Of a stretch of DNA of 64,000 bases, positions 30,537 to 39,568 are shown one piece after another (position 1 is the first letter of the stretch; every line of letters starts with the position of its first letter). Position numbers and translations under genes: made by a program. The DNA lies in the NCBI RefSeq assembly GCF_050410775.1, contig NZ_CP191229.1; one strand, 5' to 3'. The notes beneath the pieces were generated by a model. That model did not search any database and was not told the origin of the DNA. It worked only from the letters and a program-made list of their open reading frames with translations. Source of the stretch: Erwinia sp050410775 (GTDB lineage Bacteria; Pseudomonadota; Gammaproteobacteria; Enterobacterales; Enterobacteriaceae).

Positions 30537-31085
30537 TCAAAAACCAGGATCCCAATCGACTTCAATCGTGCCGGTAGTGAGATCGACATTCTTGATAACC
30601 TGTCCATCAAGGAACGGAATCAGCCGCTCCTTCGCACCAAATGCATCCTTCAGGTTCGCTTTCACGACGAGAACGTCGTTCGAACCGGTTTCCATCAGCT
30701 CTGTGACTTTGCCCAGTTCGTAGCCCTGAGTGGTAACCACCTGGCAACCGATAAGGTCTTTCCAGTAGTAGTCGCCGCTTTCAAGCTCCGGCAGTTGCAC
30801 GGGATCCACGACAATTTCGCAATTAGTCAGCAGACCTGCAGCATCACGATCGTCAATGCCTTTGACTTTGATGATCATGTCCTGATTGTGGCGCTTCCAG
30901 CCTTCCAGCTCGATAAGCTGCCATTGACCCGCCCGCTGGATAAACCACGGCTGATAGTCAAAAATGCTTTCGGCATCTTCGGTGGAGGAAAACACTTTGA
31001 GCCAACCACGGATACCATAGGCCGACCCCATCTTACCCAGTATTAATGGGTTTGCTGGAGGCTGCGCGGCGAGTTGCTTGCTCAT
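30537..31085 (-). CDS. rimM: 16S rRNA processing protein RimM
   Basis: Assembly factor for the 30S head that binds S19. 182 residues from ATG 31085 (MSKQLAAQPPANPLILGKMGSAYGIRG), the E. coli length; an upstream GTG at 31094 would add three residues. It has a RimM N-terminal barrel domain and a C-terminal PRC-barrel (GDYYWKDLIGCQVVT; ETGSNDVLVVK; LIPFLDGQVI). Second gene of the operon, 18 bp after rpsP. Confidence 0.97.
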   Translation of the reverse strand: MSKQLAAQPPANPLILGKMGSAYGIRGWLKVFSSTEDAESIFDYQPWFIQRAGQWQLIELEGWKRHNQDMIIKVKGIDDRDAAGLLTNCEIVVDPVQLPELESGDYYWKDLIGCQVVTTQGYELGKVTELMETGSNDVLVVKANLKDAFGAKERLIPFLDGQVIKNVDLTTGTIEVDWDPGF

Positions 31086-31103
31086 GTTGACCACCGTGAC
31101 AGA

Positions 31104-31352
31104 TTAAGCTGCTTTCTTAGCTTCTTTGATCAGCGCACCAACGCGATCGGAAACGGTAGCGCCCTGGCCAACCCAGTGCTCAATGCGATCCAGATCCAGA
31201 CGCAGTGCTTCAGCCTGACCAGATGCAATCGGGTTGAAGAAACCAACGCGCTCGATGAAGCGACCGTTGCGAGCATTACGGCTGTCAGTAACGACTACCT
31301 GATAGAACGGACGCTTTTTAGCGCCGTGACGTGCCAAACGAATTGTTACCAT
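31104..31352 (-). CDS. rpsP: 30S ribosomal protein S16
   Basis: 82 residues, MVTIRLARHGAKKRPFYQVVV onward, matching E. coli S16 through FIERVGFFNP and LDRIEHWVGQGAT. First gene of the rpsP-rimM-trmD-rplS operon, with AGGATG as ribosome site and a promoter about 80 bp upstream. Confidence 0.98.
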   Translation of the reverse strand: MVTIRLARHGAKKRPFYQVVVTDSRNARNGRFIERVGFFNPIASGQAEALRLDLDRIEHWVGQGATVSDRVGALIKEAKKAA

Positions 31353-31378
31353 AACATCCTCTTTAGTGAATAAAACAA

Positions 31379-31407
31379 CCGGGCCCCATTGAGGGAACGG
31401 GGCCCGG
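31379..31407 (-). terminator. Hairpin between ffh and rpsP (terminator or leader attenuator)
   Basis: CCGGGCCCC/GGGGCCCGG, a perfect 9-bp stem with an 11-base loop, followed on the minus strand by TTGTTTTATT. It lies downstream of ffh and also inside the likely rpsP leader, so it can end ffh transcripts and may attenuate the rpsP operon. Confidence 0.7.
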
Positions 31408-31429
31408 GTGCAATATAAAAAGCCCGAAA

Positions 31430-31457
31430 ATTTTACTCATTTTGGCGCAAAAAGCAA
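31430..31457 (-). promoter_or_regulatory. Candidate rpsP operon promoter
   Basis: -35 TTGCTT (31452-31457), 16-bp spacer and -10 TAAAAT (31430-31435) on the minus strand, about 75 bp before the S16 start and upstream of the GC-rich hairpin. Confidence 0.55.
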
Positions 31458-31488
31458 TCTAATTCGCCCGAGTCTCTTTTCGGCTGAT

Positions 31489-32850
31489 TTAACGGCCCGG
31501 GAAGCCCGGCGGCATCATACCTTTCATGCCGCGCATCATCTTCGCCATTCCGCCTTTTTTCATCTTCTTCATCATGCGCTGCATGTCGTCAAACTGCTTC
31601 AGCAAGCGGTTAACGTCCTGCACCTGCATACCTGAACCTGTCGCGATACGACGCTTGCGGGAACCCTTAATGATTTCCGGCTTTTCGCGCTCTTTGCGCG
31701 TCATGGAGTTGATCATCGCCTCCATCCGCACCAGCACTTTATCATCCATCTGCGACTTCACGTTATCCGGCAGCTGGCCCATACCGGGCAGTTTGCCCAT
31801 CAGGCTGGCCATGCCGCCCATGTTACGCATCTGCTTAAGCTGATCGAGGAAGTCGTTCAGATCGAAGCCGTCGCCCTTCTTCATCTTGGTGGCCAGCTTC
31901 TCAGCCTGCGCACGGTCAACTTTGCTTTCGATATCTTCGATCAGCGACAGCACGTCGCCCATACCCAGAATACGCGAGGCGATGCGCTCCGGATAAAAAG
32001 GCTCCAGCGCGTCGGTCTTCTCACCGACGCCCATGAACTTAATAGGCTTACCGGTGATATGACGAATCGACAGCGCCGCGCCGCCGCGCGCATCACCATC
32101 CACCTTGGTCAGGACCACACCGGTCAGCGGTAACGCTTCGTTAAACGCCTTTGCGGTGTTGGCGGCATCCTGGCCCGTCATCGCATCAACCACAAACAGG
32201 GTTTCTACCGGATTAATCGCGGCGTGAATCTGTTTGATCTCGTCCATCATCGCTTCGTCAACGTGCAAACGACCGGCGGTATCCACCAGCAGCACATCGT
32301 AGAATTTCAGCTTCGCCTGCTGGAGAGCGTTATTGACGATATCGACCGGTTTCTGGCTGAGATCGGATGGGCAGAAATCAACGCCAACCTGTTCGGCCAG
32401 CGTCTCCAGCTGCCTGATCGCCGCCGGCCGATAGACGTCAGCCGAGACGACCAGTACTTTTTTCTTGTGCTTTTCGCGCAGGAATTTACCCAGCTTACCG
32501 ACGCTGGTCGTTTTACCCGCGCCTTGCAGGCCAGCCATTAACACTACGGCCGGCGGCTGGGCCGCCAGGTTGAGGGTGTTATTCTCGGCCCCCATCGCGG
32601 TAACCAGTTCGCCCTGCACTATCTTGACGAATTCCTGACCCGGCGTCAGGCTTTTATTAACATCATGCCCTACCGCCCGCTCTTTAACGCGGCTGATAAA
32701 GTCGCGCACGACCGGCAGCGCAACGTCTGCTTCAAGCAGCGCCATGCGCACTTCACGCAGGGTATCTTTAATATTGTCTTCGGTCAGCCGTCCACGGCCG
32801 CTAATATTGCGCAGGGTTTGCGACAATCTGTCGGTTAAATTATCAAACAT
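31489..32850 (-). CDS. ffh: Signal recognition particle GTPase Ffh
   Basis: Binds 4.5S RNA and hydrophobic signal sequences and delivers ribosomes to FtsY. From ATG 32850 (MFDNLTDRLSQTLRNISGRG) it has 453 residues, the E. coli length; a longer frame to 32889 is rejected. N and G domains with GLQGAGKTTSVGKLG (about 105), DTAGR and TKVDGDARGGA. The methionine-rich M domain at the C terminus (RMMKKMKKGGMAKMM) is visible. Divergent from ypjD, as in E. coli. Confidence 0.98.
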   Translation of the reverse strand: MFDNLTDRLSQTLRNISGRGRLTEDNIKDTLREVRMALLEADVALPVVRDFISRVKERAVGHDVNKSLTPGQEFVKIVQGELVTAMGAENNTLNLAAQPPAVVLMAGLQGAGKTTSVGKLGKFLREKHKKKVLVVSADVYRPAAIRQLETLAEQVGVDFCPSDLSQKPVDIVNNALQQAKLKFYDVLLVDTAGRLHVDEAMMDEIKQIHAAINPVETLFVVDAMTGQDAANTAKAFNEALPLTGVVLTKVDGDARGGAALSIRHITGKPIKFMGVGEKTDALEPFYPERIASRILGMGDVLSLIEDIESKVDRAQAEKLATKMKKGDGFDLNDFLDQLKQMRNMGGMASLMGKLPGMGQLPDNVKSQMDDKVLVRMEAMINSMTRKEREKPEIIKGSRKRRIATGSGMQVQDVNRLLKQFDDMQRMMKKMKKGGMAKMMRGMKGMMPPGFPGR

Positions 32851-33013
32851 CGTCTCTCGCTCGCGTAATGAGAGGTCGCCAGGCGACACAATTGCGCGGA
32901 TTATAACATGAAGCTGCGGCGATCTCAGCCATCAGCGATGAGATCGTTTGGAGCCAGAAGCCGCTGGCGCTATACTGGTTTTTTTCTTATCTGGTCGGTA
33001 CCTGACACTTCTT

Positions 33014-33805
33014 ATGTCCGTTTTTTCGATTCTGGCGCTTCTCGCCTACTCTTGCAGCCTTGCACTGATCGTTCCGAGCCTGTTACGCAAGCAGAGCGGC
33101 TGGCGACGGCTGGCGGTTATGTCAGCAATCGTTGCGCTGGTTTGTCACGCCGTCGCCCTGCAGCAGCGCATTTTCGCCTTCGACAACGGTCAGAACCTGA
33201 GCCTGCTGAATATCGGCTCGCTGGTCAGCCTGCTGATTTGCGCCATTATGACGCTTGTCGCCTCCCGCAACCGTGGCTGGATCCTGCTGCCGATTGTTTA
33301 CAGCTTCGCGCTGATTAATCTCGCCTTTGCGACCTTCGTTCCTAATGCATTTATCACGCATCTGGAAACGACGCCGGGCATGATGGTGCATATCGGTCTG
33401 GCGCTGTTTGCCTATGCTACGCTGATTATTGCCGCGCTTTATGCGCTACAACTGGCGTGGATCGACTATCTTCTTAAGAATAAGAAGCTGGCATTCAGTC
33501 AGGATATCCCCCCGCTGATGGCCATCGAACGTAAAATGTTCCACATTACGCAGGTTGGCGTCGTCCTGCTGACGCTGGTACTCTGCACCGGATTGTTTTA
33601 TATGGACAACTTATTCAGCCGCGAGAATATTGATAAGGCCGTTCTCTCTATTCTTGCCTGGTTTGTCTATATCGTTCTGCTCTGGGGTCACTATCATGAA
33701 GGCTGGCGTGGACGCCGCGTCGCCTGGTTCAACTGCGGCGGAGCCTTTTTGCTGACTATGGCCTACTTTGGTAGCCGGATGCTGCAACACTTTCTGACCA
33801 CCTGA
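33014..33805 (+). CDS. ypjD: YpjD/CorE inner membrane protein (CcsA/cytochrome c assembly fold)
   Basis: Integral membrane protein of about eight helices, 263 residues from ATG 33014 as in E. coli; the frame is open back to 32948, but that start lacks family support. It resembles the cytochrome c assembly (CcsA/CcmC) fold, with a histidine in TPGMMVHIGLALF and the motif LLWGHYHEGWRGRR near the end. Genetic work in Salmonella links the neighbouring gene corB, and this locus, to magnesium/cobalt phenotypes. The exact function is unclear. It is followed by corB after 25 bp, which suggests co-transcription. Confidence 0.88.
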   Translation: MSVFSILALLAYSCSLALIVPSLLRKQSGWRRLAVMSAIVALVCHAVALQQRIFAFDNGQNLSLLNIGSLVSLLICAIMTLVASRNRGWILLPIVYSFALINLAFATFVPNAFITHLETTPGMMVHIGLALFAYATLIIAALYALQLAWIDYLLKNKKLAFSQDIPPLMAIERKMFHITQVGVVLLTLVLCTGLFYMDNLFSRENIDKAVLSILAWFVYIVLLWGHYHEGWRGRRVAWFNCGGAFLLTMAYFGSRMLQHFLTT

Positions 33806-33830
33806 CCCTAAACTTTAAGGAATTCCCTCG

Positions 33831-35117
33831 TTGGAACAAGTTTCGACCACCACGCTCATCATTACGCTGGTTATCATGATTGTGGTTTCCGCCTATTTCT
33901 CAGGCTCGGAAACCGGCATGATGACGCTCAACCGCTACAAATTGCGACACCTCGCCAAAAACGGCAATCGCGGCGCCCGTCGCGTTGAAAAACTGCTGCG
34001 CCGTCCTGACCGGTTGATAAGCCTGGTGCTGATTGGCAATAACCTGGTCAATATCCTGGCGTCGGCGCTGGCGACAATCGTCGGCATGCGCCTCTATGGC
34101 GACGCCGGTGTGGCGATAGCGACCGGTATTCTGACTTTTGTCGTGCTGATTTTTGCTGAGGTGCTGCCTAAAACCATCGCCGCGCTCTATCCGGAAAAAG
34201 TCGCCTTCCCGAGCAGCGTCTTACTGGGGCCGCTGCAAATTGTGATGATGCCGCTGGTCTGGCTGCTGAATACCATCACCCGCCTTTTAATGCGCATGGT
34301 AGGGATTAAGGCCGACGGCGCAATGAACGCTGCGCTGAGCAAGGAGGAGCTGCGCACCATCGTTTATGAGTCCCGCTCGCTGATGTCTCGCCGTAACCAG
34401 GACATGCTGCTGTCGGTGCTCGATCTGGAAAAGGTCAACGTTGACGATATCATGGTGCCGCGTAACGAAATCGTCGGCATCAACATCAACGACGACTGGA
34501 AGTCGATCGTGCGTCAGCTAACCCACTCCCCTCATGGCCGCATCGTGCTCTATCGCGACTCGCTCGATGACACCATCAGCATGCTGCGCCTGCGTGAAGC
34601 CTACCGGTTGATGACTGAGAAGAAAGAGTTCACTAAAGAGGTGATGCTCCGCGCCGCAGACGAGATCTACTATGTGCCAGAAGGCACGCCGCTTAACGTG
34701 CAGCTGATAAAATTCCAGCGCAACAAAAAGAAAGTGGGTCTGGTTGTGGATGAGTATGGCGATATCAAAGGCCTGGTCACCATTGAGGATATTCTCGAAG
34801 AGATTGTCGGTGATTTTACCACCTCCATGTCCCCTTCTCTGGCGGAAGAAGTGATGCCGCAGAATGATGGCTCGGTGCTGATTGAAGGCAGCGCTAACGT
34901 GCGTGAGCTGAATAAGGCGTTTAACTGGACGCTGCCTGAAGAGGAGGCGCGCACGGTTAACGGTATGGTGCTGGAAGCGCTGGAAGATATTCCCCTGCCG
35001 GAGACAACGGTGCAGATTGGTGATTATGCGATAGATATTCTCGACGTGCAGGAAAACATGATCAAGCAGGTCAGAATCCGTCCGCAGCAGTCGTTAAAGG
35101 AATCCGTAGGATCCTAG
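33831..35117 (+). CDS. corB: CorB/YfjD, CNNM-type (UPF0053) membrane protein with CBS domains
   Basis: Predicted Mg2+/Co2+ transport-related protein of the CNNM/CorB family. It has an N-terminal DUF21 membrane domain with about four helices (AYFSGSETGMMTLNRYKLRHLA; FAEVLPKTIAALYPEK), then a CBS pair (about 200-330, DIMVPRNEI; GLVVDEYGDIKGLVTIEDILEEIVG) and a C-terminal CorC_HlyC domain. 428 residues, the same as E. coli YfjD. The start is TTG 33831, supported by AAGGA upstream and by agreement with the E. coli N terminus (EHISTTTLI-like). Confidence 0.92.
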   Translation: MEQVSTTTLIITLVIMIVVSAYFSGSETGMMTLNRYKLRHLAKNGNRGARRVEKLLRRPDRLISLVLIGNNLVNILASALATIVGMRLYGDAGVAIATGILTFVVLIFAEVLPKTIAALYPEKVAFPSSVLLGPLQIVMMPLVWLLNTITRLLMRMVGIKADGAMNAALSKEELRTIVYESRSLMSRRNQDMLLSVLDLEKVNVDDIMVPRNEIVGININDDWKSIVRQLTHSPHGRIVLYRDSLDDTISMLRLREAYRLMTEKKEFTKEVMLRAADEIYYVPEGTPLNVQLIKFQRNKKKVGLVVDEYGDIKGLVTIEDILEEIVGDFTTSMSPSLAEEVMPQNDGSVLIEGSANVRELNKAFNWTLPEEEARTVNGMVLEALEDIPLPETTVQIGDYAIDILDVQENMIKQVRIRPQQSLKESVGS

Positions 35118-35124
35118 AAACAGA

Positions 35125-35150
35125 CAGGGGCGGAAAATATTCCGCCCCTG
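35125..35150. terminator. Perfect hairpin between corB and luxS
   Basis: CAGGGGCGGAA/TTCCGCCCCTG, an 11-bp perfect stem with a 4-base loop, between convergent genes. No T-run follows on either strand, so termination efficiency is uncertain. Confidence 0.65.
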
Positions 35151-35192
35151 CGTCACACAAAGTCCTGGGACATCAGCAGCGCCCCGCCCGGA

Positions 35193-35708
35193 CTAGATAT
35201 GCAGCTCTTTCAGCTTTTCTTTCGGCAGTGCCAGTTCGTCGTTATGGTTAACGCGAATCTCATTCTCAATGATGTGGCGCGCAATATCCTGCGCCTCGTC
35301 CAGCGAATGCATTTCATAGGTACCGCACTGATACTCGTTCAGTTCCGGGATCGTACGCTGGTCTGCCACTTTCAGCACGTCCTGCATGGCGGCTTTCCAC
35401 GCATGTGCCACGCGCTGCTCATCCGGCGCGCCAATCAGGCTCATATAGAAACCGGTGCGGCAGCCCATAGGAGAGATATCGATAATCTCCACGCCATCAC
35501 CATTCAGGTGGTTACGCATAAACCCGGCGAAGAGGTGCTCCAGCGTATGGATTCCGCGCTCCGGCATCACCTCTTTATTCGGCTTGCAGAAGCGCAGGTC
35601 GAACACGGTCAGCGTATCGCCATGAGGTGTGGTCATGGTTTTGGCAACGCGTACCGCAGGTGCCGCCATAATCGTATGATCGACGGTAAAGCTATCCAAC
35701 AATGGCAT
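35193..35708 (-). CDS. luxS: S-ribosylhomocysteine lyase (AI-2 synthesis)
   Basis: Cleaves S-ribosylhomocysteine to homocysteine and DPD, the precursor of the AI-2 signal. 171 residues with the metal ligands His54 and His58 (HTLEHLF) and Cys128 (YQCGTY), and the catalytic Cys83 (MGCRTGFY). It sits between corB and gshA, the usual enterobacterial place. Confidence 0.98.
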   Translation of the reverse strand: MPLLDSFTVDHTIMAAPAVRVAKTMTTPHGDTLTVFDLRFCKPNKEVMPERGIHTLEHLFAGFMRNHLNGDGVEIIDISPMGCRTGFYMSLIGAPDEQRVAHAWKAAMQDVLKVADQRTIPELNEYQCGTYEMHSLDEAQDIARHIIENEIRVNHNDELALPKEKLKELHI

Positions 35709-35862
35709 ATTGTTACCTCAACTGATGAAATTATTTATAGAACGATGAAACTTTCTCTGTCGTGCCCGGTCTTAATCTGTGAAAGACGCGCATTTTGTTA
35801 TCATCATCCCTGACAACAGAGATGTTATTTTGGCCACAGTAATGTGGCCTTTTTCTTTGGTG

Positions 35863-37422
35863 CTAACTGCGGCTCTTCAGAAAATCCTCAAAGCTAAGCG
35901 TATCACTTTCTTCGATTTCCTGCTGGCTAACCTGCGAACGCGCAGCTTCCTCTGCAAAGCGATCTTCGCTCAGGATAGCCAGAGGTTCCTCTGCCAGCTG
36001 ATGGCGATACTGCTCCGCCAACGCCAGCCCCGTGCCGCTGATGCCGTTCTCTTTCATTGTCTTCAGAATGCGGGCCGAGTAGGTCAGCTCCGGATCGTCA
36101 AAACAGGCGACCAGACGATCGCAAACTTCCTGATACTGATGATTGCCATGCTGGCTGTCCAGCGTCTGCGCCACGCGACGAAGATCGCTGAAAAGCGTTT
36201 TGCCAACTTCCGCCAGCGGGCTTTGCGCTTCGCCGCAGCCAATGCCCAACATCAGGCCCGGCTTGCGCCCTTCCAGAATAACGCGATTCCAGTTTGCCCG
36301 CGTACACTGTAGCTCATCGCTGCTCATCTCTGGTGCTTCCGCCAGCGTGCACCAGATCAGGAAAAGATCGAGGAAGCGCACCTGATTGGCATCCACGCCG
36401 GTTGGCGAGAACGGGTTAATATCCAGCGAGCGTACTTCAATATATTCAATACCGCCGCGCAGCAAGGCATCAGAGGGATTTTCGCCGGGTCGCGTCACGC
36501 GCTTAGGACGTATGGGCGCATACAGCTCATTCTCAATTTGCAGAACGTTAGTGTTGAGCTGAAGCCAGTTGCCCTGCTCATCCTTCGTTCCCATCCGCGC
36601 ATACTCTTCTGAAGGCGTTTTAATCGCCGCCTTCAGTGCTTTCACATAATCGGGCAGATTATTGAAGGTGATGCCCAGTCCGCTCTGAGACTTATTGGTA
36701 TAGCCCAGATCGCTCAGCCGTAACGAGGTCGCATAAGGCAGATAAAGCATTCCTTTGTCGGTACGCTCAAAAGGCAGCTTCGTCTCTTTTCCCTGCAGGA
36801 AGGAGGAGCAGATGGCCGGCGAAGCGCCAAACAGGAAAGGAATGATCCAGCCAAACCGATAATAGTTACGGATCAGGCGCAGATAGCCATCAGAAATCGC
36901 CTCATGACCGCTCTGCTCATCCACAATCCCCGCTCTGGCCTGCCAGAAGCTCATCGGCAGAGAGAAATTGTAATGGACGCCTGAAATCACCTGCATCAGG
37001 GCGCCATAGCGATTTTTCAGCCCCTGACGGTAGAGCGTTTTCATCCGGCCGATATTGGAGGTGCCGTACTGAGCCAGTTCAATCTCATTACTGTCTTCAA
37101 TCAGGCACGGCATACTCATCGGCCACATGCGCTCCTCGCCCAGGTCGCGGGCGGCGTGGCGATGAATGTCACGCAGAAAGGCCAGCAGACGATCGATATC
37201 GTCATGCACCGGCGTAATAAATTCCAGCAGCGTTTCCGCAAAGTCAGTGGTAATCCACTTATGCGTTAAAGCGGAGCCAAGAGATTGGGGGTGCCCGGTA
37301 GTGGCGAGATGCCCATTGGGTCTGACGCGTAGCGTCTCGCGTTCAATACCGCGACCAATGCCTTTGAGTGCGTCAGGATGAGCTTCCAGCCAGGAAAGCG
37401 CCTGTGATACATCCGGGATCAA
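35863..37422 (-). CDS. gshA: Glutamate--cysteine ligase
   Basis: First step of glutathione synthesis: ATP-dependent joining of Glu gamma-carboxyl to Cys. 519 residues when started at TTG 37422 (LIPDVSQALSWLE), which has GGGAGG five bases upstream; E. coli gshA also starts with TTG. Longer in-frame starts (ATG 37461, 37539) run into the upstream gene and lack such a site. Motifs: GIERETLRV, FAETLLEFITPV, YRFGWIIPFLFGASPA, GGIEYIEVRSLDINPFSP. The C-terminal 60 residues are less conserved. A 70-bp gap separates it from yqaA. Confidence 0.96.
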   Translation of the reverse strand: MIPDVSQALSWLEAHPDALKGIGRGIERETLRVRPNGHLATTGHPQSLGSALTHKWITTDFAETLLEFITPVHDDIDRLLAFLRDIHRHAARDLGEERMWPMSMPCLIEDSNEIELAQYGTSNIGRMKTLYRQGLKNRYGALMQVISGVHYNFSLPMSFWQARAGIVDEQSGHEAISDGYLRLIRNYYRFGWIIPFLFGASPAICSSFLQGKETKLPFERTDKGMLYLPYATSLRLSDLGYTNKSQSGLGITFNNLPDYVKALKAAIKTPSEEYARMGTKDEQGNWLQLNTNVLQIENELYAPIRPKRVTRPGENPSDALLRGGIEYIEVRSLDINPFSPTGVDANQVRFLDLFLIWCTLAEAPEMSSDELQCTRANWNRVILEGRKPGLMLGIGCGEAQSPLAEVGKTLFSDLRRVAQTLDSQHGNHQYQEVCDRLVACFDDPELTYSARILKTMKENGISGTGLALAEQYRHQLAEEPLAILSEDRFAEEAARSQVSQQEIEESDTLSFEDFLKSRS

Positions 37423-37492
37423 ATTGACCTCCCGCTCGGAGAAATTTTTATTGTTCAGCATAATGTTAAACGCAGCACCGATTATTCGCGAA

Positions 37493-37921
37493 TCAGTGCC
37501 ACCATTCCATGCCCTGTAATGTTGCGAAAGCCAGCGCAACGTACCGTAAGGTCTTGCCGACGGCGAGAAAAATCACCGAAGGTAGCCAGGCGAAACGAAG
37601 CCAACCGGCAAGAACGCACAGCAGGTCGCCCATGACGGGCAACCAGCTGAGGAGTAATGCAGCAGGCCCCCATCGGTGCAGCCACGCTGTTGCTGTGTCA
37701 TGCCATCGCCCCTGCCCTTTTACCGGCAGACAGCGACCAAGGATAATATTTGTCAGGCCACCAAGTGTATTACCAAGTGCGGCAATCAGGATAATGGCGC
37801 TGATTGAGACTTTTCCGTTTATCAGCAGGCCCGCCAGCAGCACTTCCGAACTGCCGGGCAGCAGCGTGGCGCTCAGGAAACTGCTGGCGAACATTGAACC
37901 GTAGGTCAGCCACTCGCTCAC
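37493..37921 (-). CDS. yqaA: YqaA, small DedA/VTT-domain membrane protein
   Basis: 142-residue inner-membrane protein of the DedA/SNARE-associated (VTT) family, with ATLLPGSSEVLLAGLL, GNTLGGLTNIILGR and a C-terminal QGMEWWH as in E. coli YqaA. DedA proteins are linked to lipid carrier scrambling and membrane-potential homeostasis; the specific role of YqaA is unknown. Its start overlaps the yqaB stop by four bases (ATGA), so translation is coupled. Confidence 0.92.
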   Translation of the reverse strand: MSEWLTYGSMFASSFLSATLLPGSSEVLLAGLLINGKVSISAIILIAALGNTLGGLTNIILGRCLPVKGQGRWHDTATAWLHRWGPAALLLSWLPVMGDLLCVLAGWLRFAWLPSVIFLAVGKTLRYVALAFATLQGMEWWH

Positions 37922-38484
37922 AGCAGACGTACGTCAACGAAATCCATCCCCGCCGCTTTCGCCGCCTGAATGCCAAAATCAGCATCTTCAAAAACGACGC
38001 AGCGAGTAGGTTCCACGTTCATCAGCCCGGCGCAGCGCAGGAAAGTATCAGGTTCCGGTTTGTGACGAGTAACATCATCTGCCCCGACAATGACATCAAA
38101 ATAGTCACGCAGCCCCAGATGCTGGAGAAGCGCTTCCGCCATGGCATGCTCGCTGCCCGTGCCCACGGCCATAGGACGCTGCCCTTTCCAGGCCTTAACC
38201 ACCTCAATCAGCGGTAGCGGACGAACGGTGTCGAACAGCATCGTCCTGAGCGCGGCGGTTTTCTCTTGTGCCAGGGTAACCGGATCGAGATCGCTCTGAT
38301 GGCTGGTGATAATGACCTCCGCAATACGCCAGCTGGGCGATCCGTTAAGGCCAGTTATCGTACGCTCGTCGAAGGTCATCCCGTGACGGGCCAGAACGGT
38401 TTGCCAGGCTTTACGGTGCGTCGGTTCAGTATCCAGAATGGTGCCATCCATATCGAATATCAAACCTTCATATTGACCGTACAT
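37918..38484 (-). CDS. yqaB: HAD-family phosphatase YqaB (fructose-1-phosphatase-like)
   Basis: Haloacid-dehalogenase hydrolase, beta-phosphoglucomutase-like; E. coli YqaB dephosphorylates fructose 1-phosphate and 6-phosphogluconate. 188 residues from ATG 38484, the E. coli length, with GGGG ahead; a GTG two codons upstream is possible. Motif I FDMDGTILDTEP supplies the catalytic Asp, motif II is GTGSE, and KPEPDTFL followed by VVFEDADFGIQAAKAAG gives motifs III and IV. Confidence 0.95.
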   Translation of the reverse strand: MYGQYEGLIFDMDGTILDTEPTHRKAWQTVLARHGMTFDERTITGLNGSPSWRIAEVIITSHQSDLDPVTLAQEKTAALRTMLFDTVRPLPLIEVVKAWKGQRPMAVGTGSEHAMAEALLQHLGLRDYFDVIVGADDVTRHKPEPDTFLRCAGLMNVEPTRCVVFEDADFGIQAAKAAGMDFVDVRLL

Positions 38485-38806
38485 ACTCACCCCTAACCCT
38501 GATTAACCGAACGGTTACTTTAGCGCAAAGCTCTCTGCTTGTCGCTGTCAGCATGGATCCGCAAATGCCTTGAAATAATTGAGGATTTTTATTATCAGAA
38601 TTTGTCGTGGGGTAAAGTCCAGCCGGCGGAACGGCATAAAAACCGGAGAATCAGCAAGATAAGAGAAAATCAGATGACAGAAGCCCTTATCTGCAATGAC
38701 AACGTTACCGAAACGAGTAAAACGGTAAGGGCTGAATGCGATAAAGATTAACGGGATAAGTAACAGGGATGGTAAAGCGTAACGGCGAGAAGAGGTGAAG
38801 CAGAAA
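38485..38806. other. Intergenic region between yqaB and the tRNA-Arg cluster
   Basis: About 320 A/T-richer bases between the yqaB start and the first tRNA-Arg. They should hold the yqaB promoter and the end of the tRNA transcript. No gene, repeat or clear T-tailed hairpin was found; an 88-codon minus frame runs into the tRNA and is not accepted. Confidence 0.5.
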
Positions 38807-38883
38807 TGGTGCATCCGGGAGGATTCGAACCTCCGACCGCTCGGTTCGTAGCCGAGTACTCTATCCAGCTGAGCTACGGATGC
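38807..38883 (-). tRNA. argQ: tRNA-Arg (anticodon ACG), copy 4 in transcript order
   Basis: 77 nt, GCATCCGTAGCTCAGC at the 5' end and CACCA at the 3' end on the minus strand, anticodon ACG (read as ICG). Last of four identical copies in the serV-argVYZQ-type array. Confidence 0.97.
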
Positions 38884-38948
38884 ATCGGGTAATACAGGAG
38901 AACTGCCGCAGCGAGGCGTTAAGGACCCAACTCAGTGCGTTTTGAAAA

Positions 38949-39025
38949 TGGTGCATCCGGGAGGATTCGAACCTCCGACCGCTCGGTTCGTAGCCGAGTA
39001 CTCTATCCAGCTGAGCTACGGATGC
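38949..39025 (-). tRNA. argZ: tRNA-Arg (anticodon ACG), copy 3
   Basis: 77 nt, identical to the other three copies, anticodon ACG. Its 5' flank shares about a dozen bases (ATAATACAG-type) with that of copy 4, as expected for tandem duplication. Confidence 0.97.
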
Positions 39026-39128
39026 ATCGGATAATACAGGGGGAGATAACGTGACAAACCTGAGGAGATACTGAAGAAACTGACATTCCACTTTACGCCA
39101 CACCGGGATTAACCCTTTTGGTATAAAA

Positions 39129-39205
39129 TGGTGCATCCGGGAGGATTCGAACCTCCGACCGCTCGGTTCGTAGCCGAGTACTCTATCCAGCTGAGCTACG
39201 GATGC
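39129..39205 (-). tRNA. argY: tRNA-Arg (anticodon ACG), copy 2
   Basis: 77 nt, identical to the other copies, anticodon ACG, with encoded CCA end. Confidence 0.97.
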
Positions 39206-39395
39206 ATTGCAAATTCTGGTATAACGCAGGGTGCTAACGACTCACCGTGATACAGGCTGCTAACACCGTATCCTGAAGCTAAAACAGGTTGCGTCCGTTC
39301 TGAATGCGAGGGCTTAACATCTCCATCTTCATTCCTGTTCTGCCGGGGCCAGTAATGCAGCTGACAGTTCAGTGGAACAACATGCTCTTTTAAAG

Positions 39396-39472
39396 TGGTG
39401 CATCCGGGAGGATTCGAACCTCCGACCGCTCGGTTCGTAGCCGAGTACTCTATCCAGCTGAGCTACGGATGC
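39396..39472 (-). tRNA. argV: tRNA-Arg (anticodon ACG), copy 1
   Basis: 77 nt, identical to the other copies, anticodon ACG. It lies three bases after tRNA-Ser and 190 bp before the next tRNA-Arg. Confidence 0.97.
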
Positions 39473-39475
39473 AAA

Positions 39476-39568
39476 TGGCGGTGAGGCGGGGATTCGAACC
39501 CCGGATGCAGCTTTTGACCGCATACTCCCTTAGCAGGGGAGCGCCTTCAGCCTCTCGGCCACCTCACC
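39476..39568 (-). tRNA. serV: tRNA-Ser (anticodon GCU)
   Basis: 93 nt with a long variable arm, GGTGAGGTGGCCGAGAGG at the 5' end and CGCCA at the 3' end on the minus strand, anticodon GCU. First tRNA of the transcript that continues into the tRNA-Arg copies. Confidence 0.97.

Noticed and set aside
38807..39472. Regular 77-bp direct repeats resembling a CRISPR array
   Set aside because: The repeats are complete tRNA-Arg genes with cloverleaf and CCA ends, and spacers are unequal; no cas genes are present.
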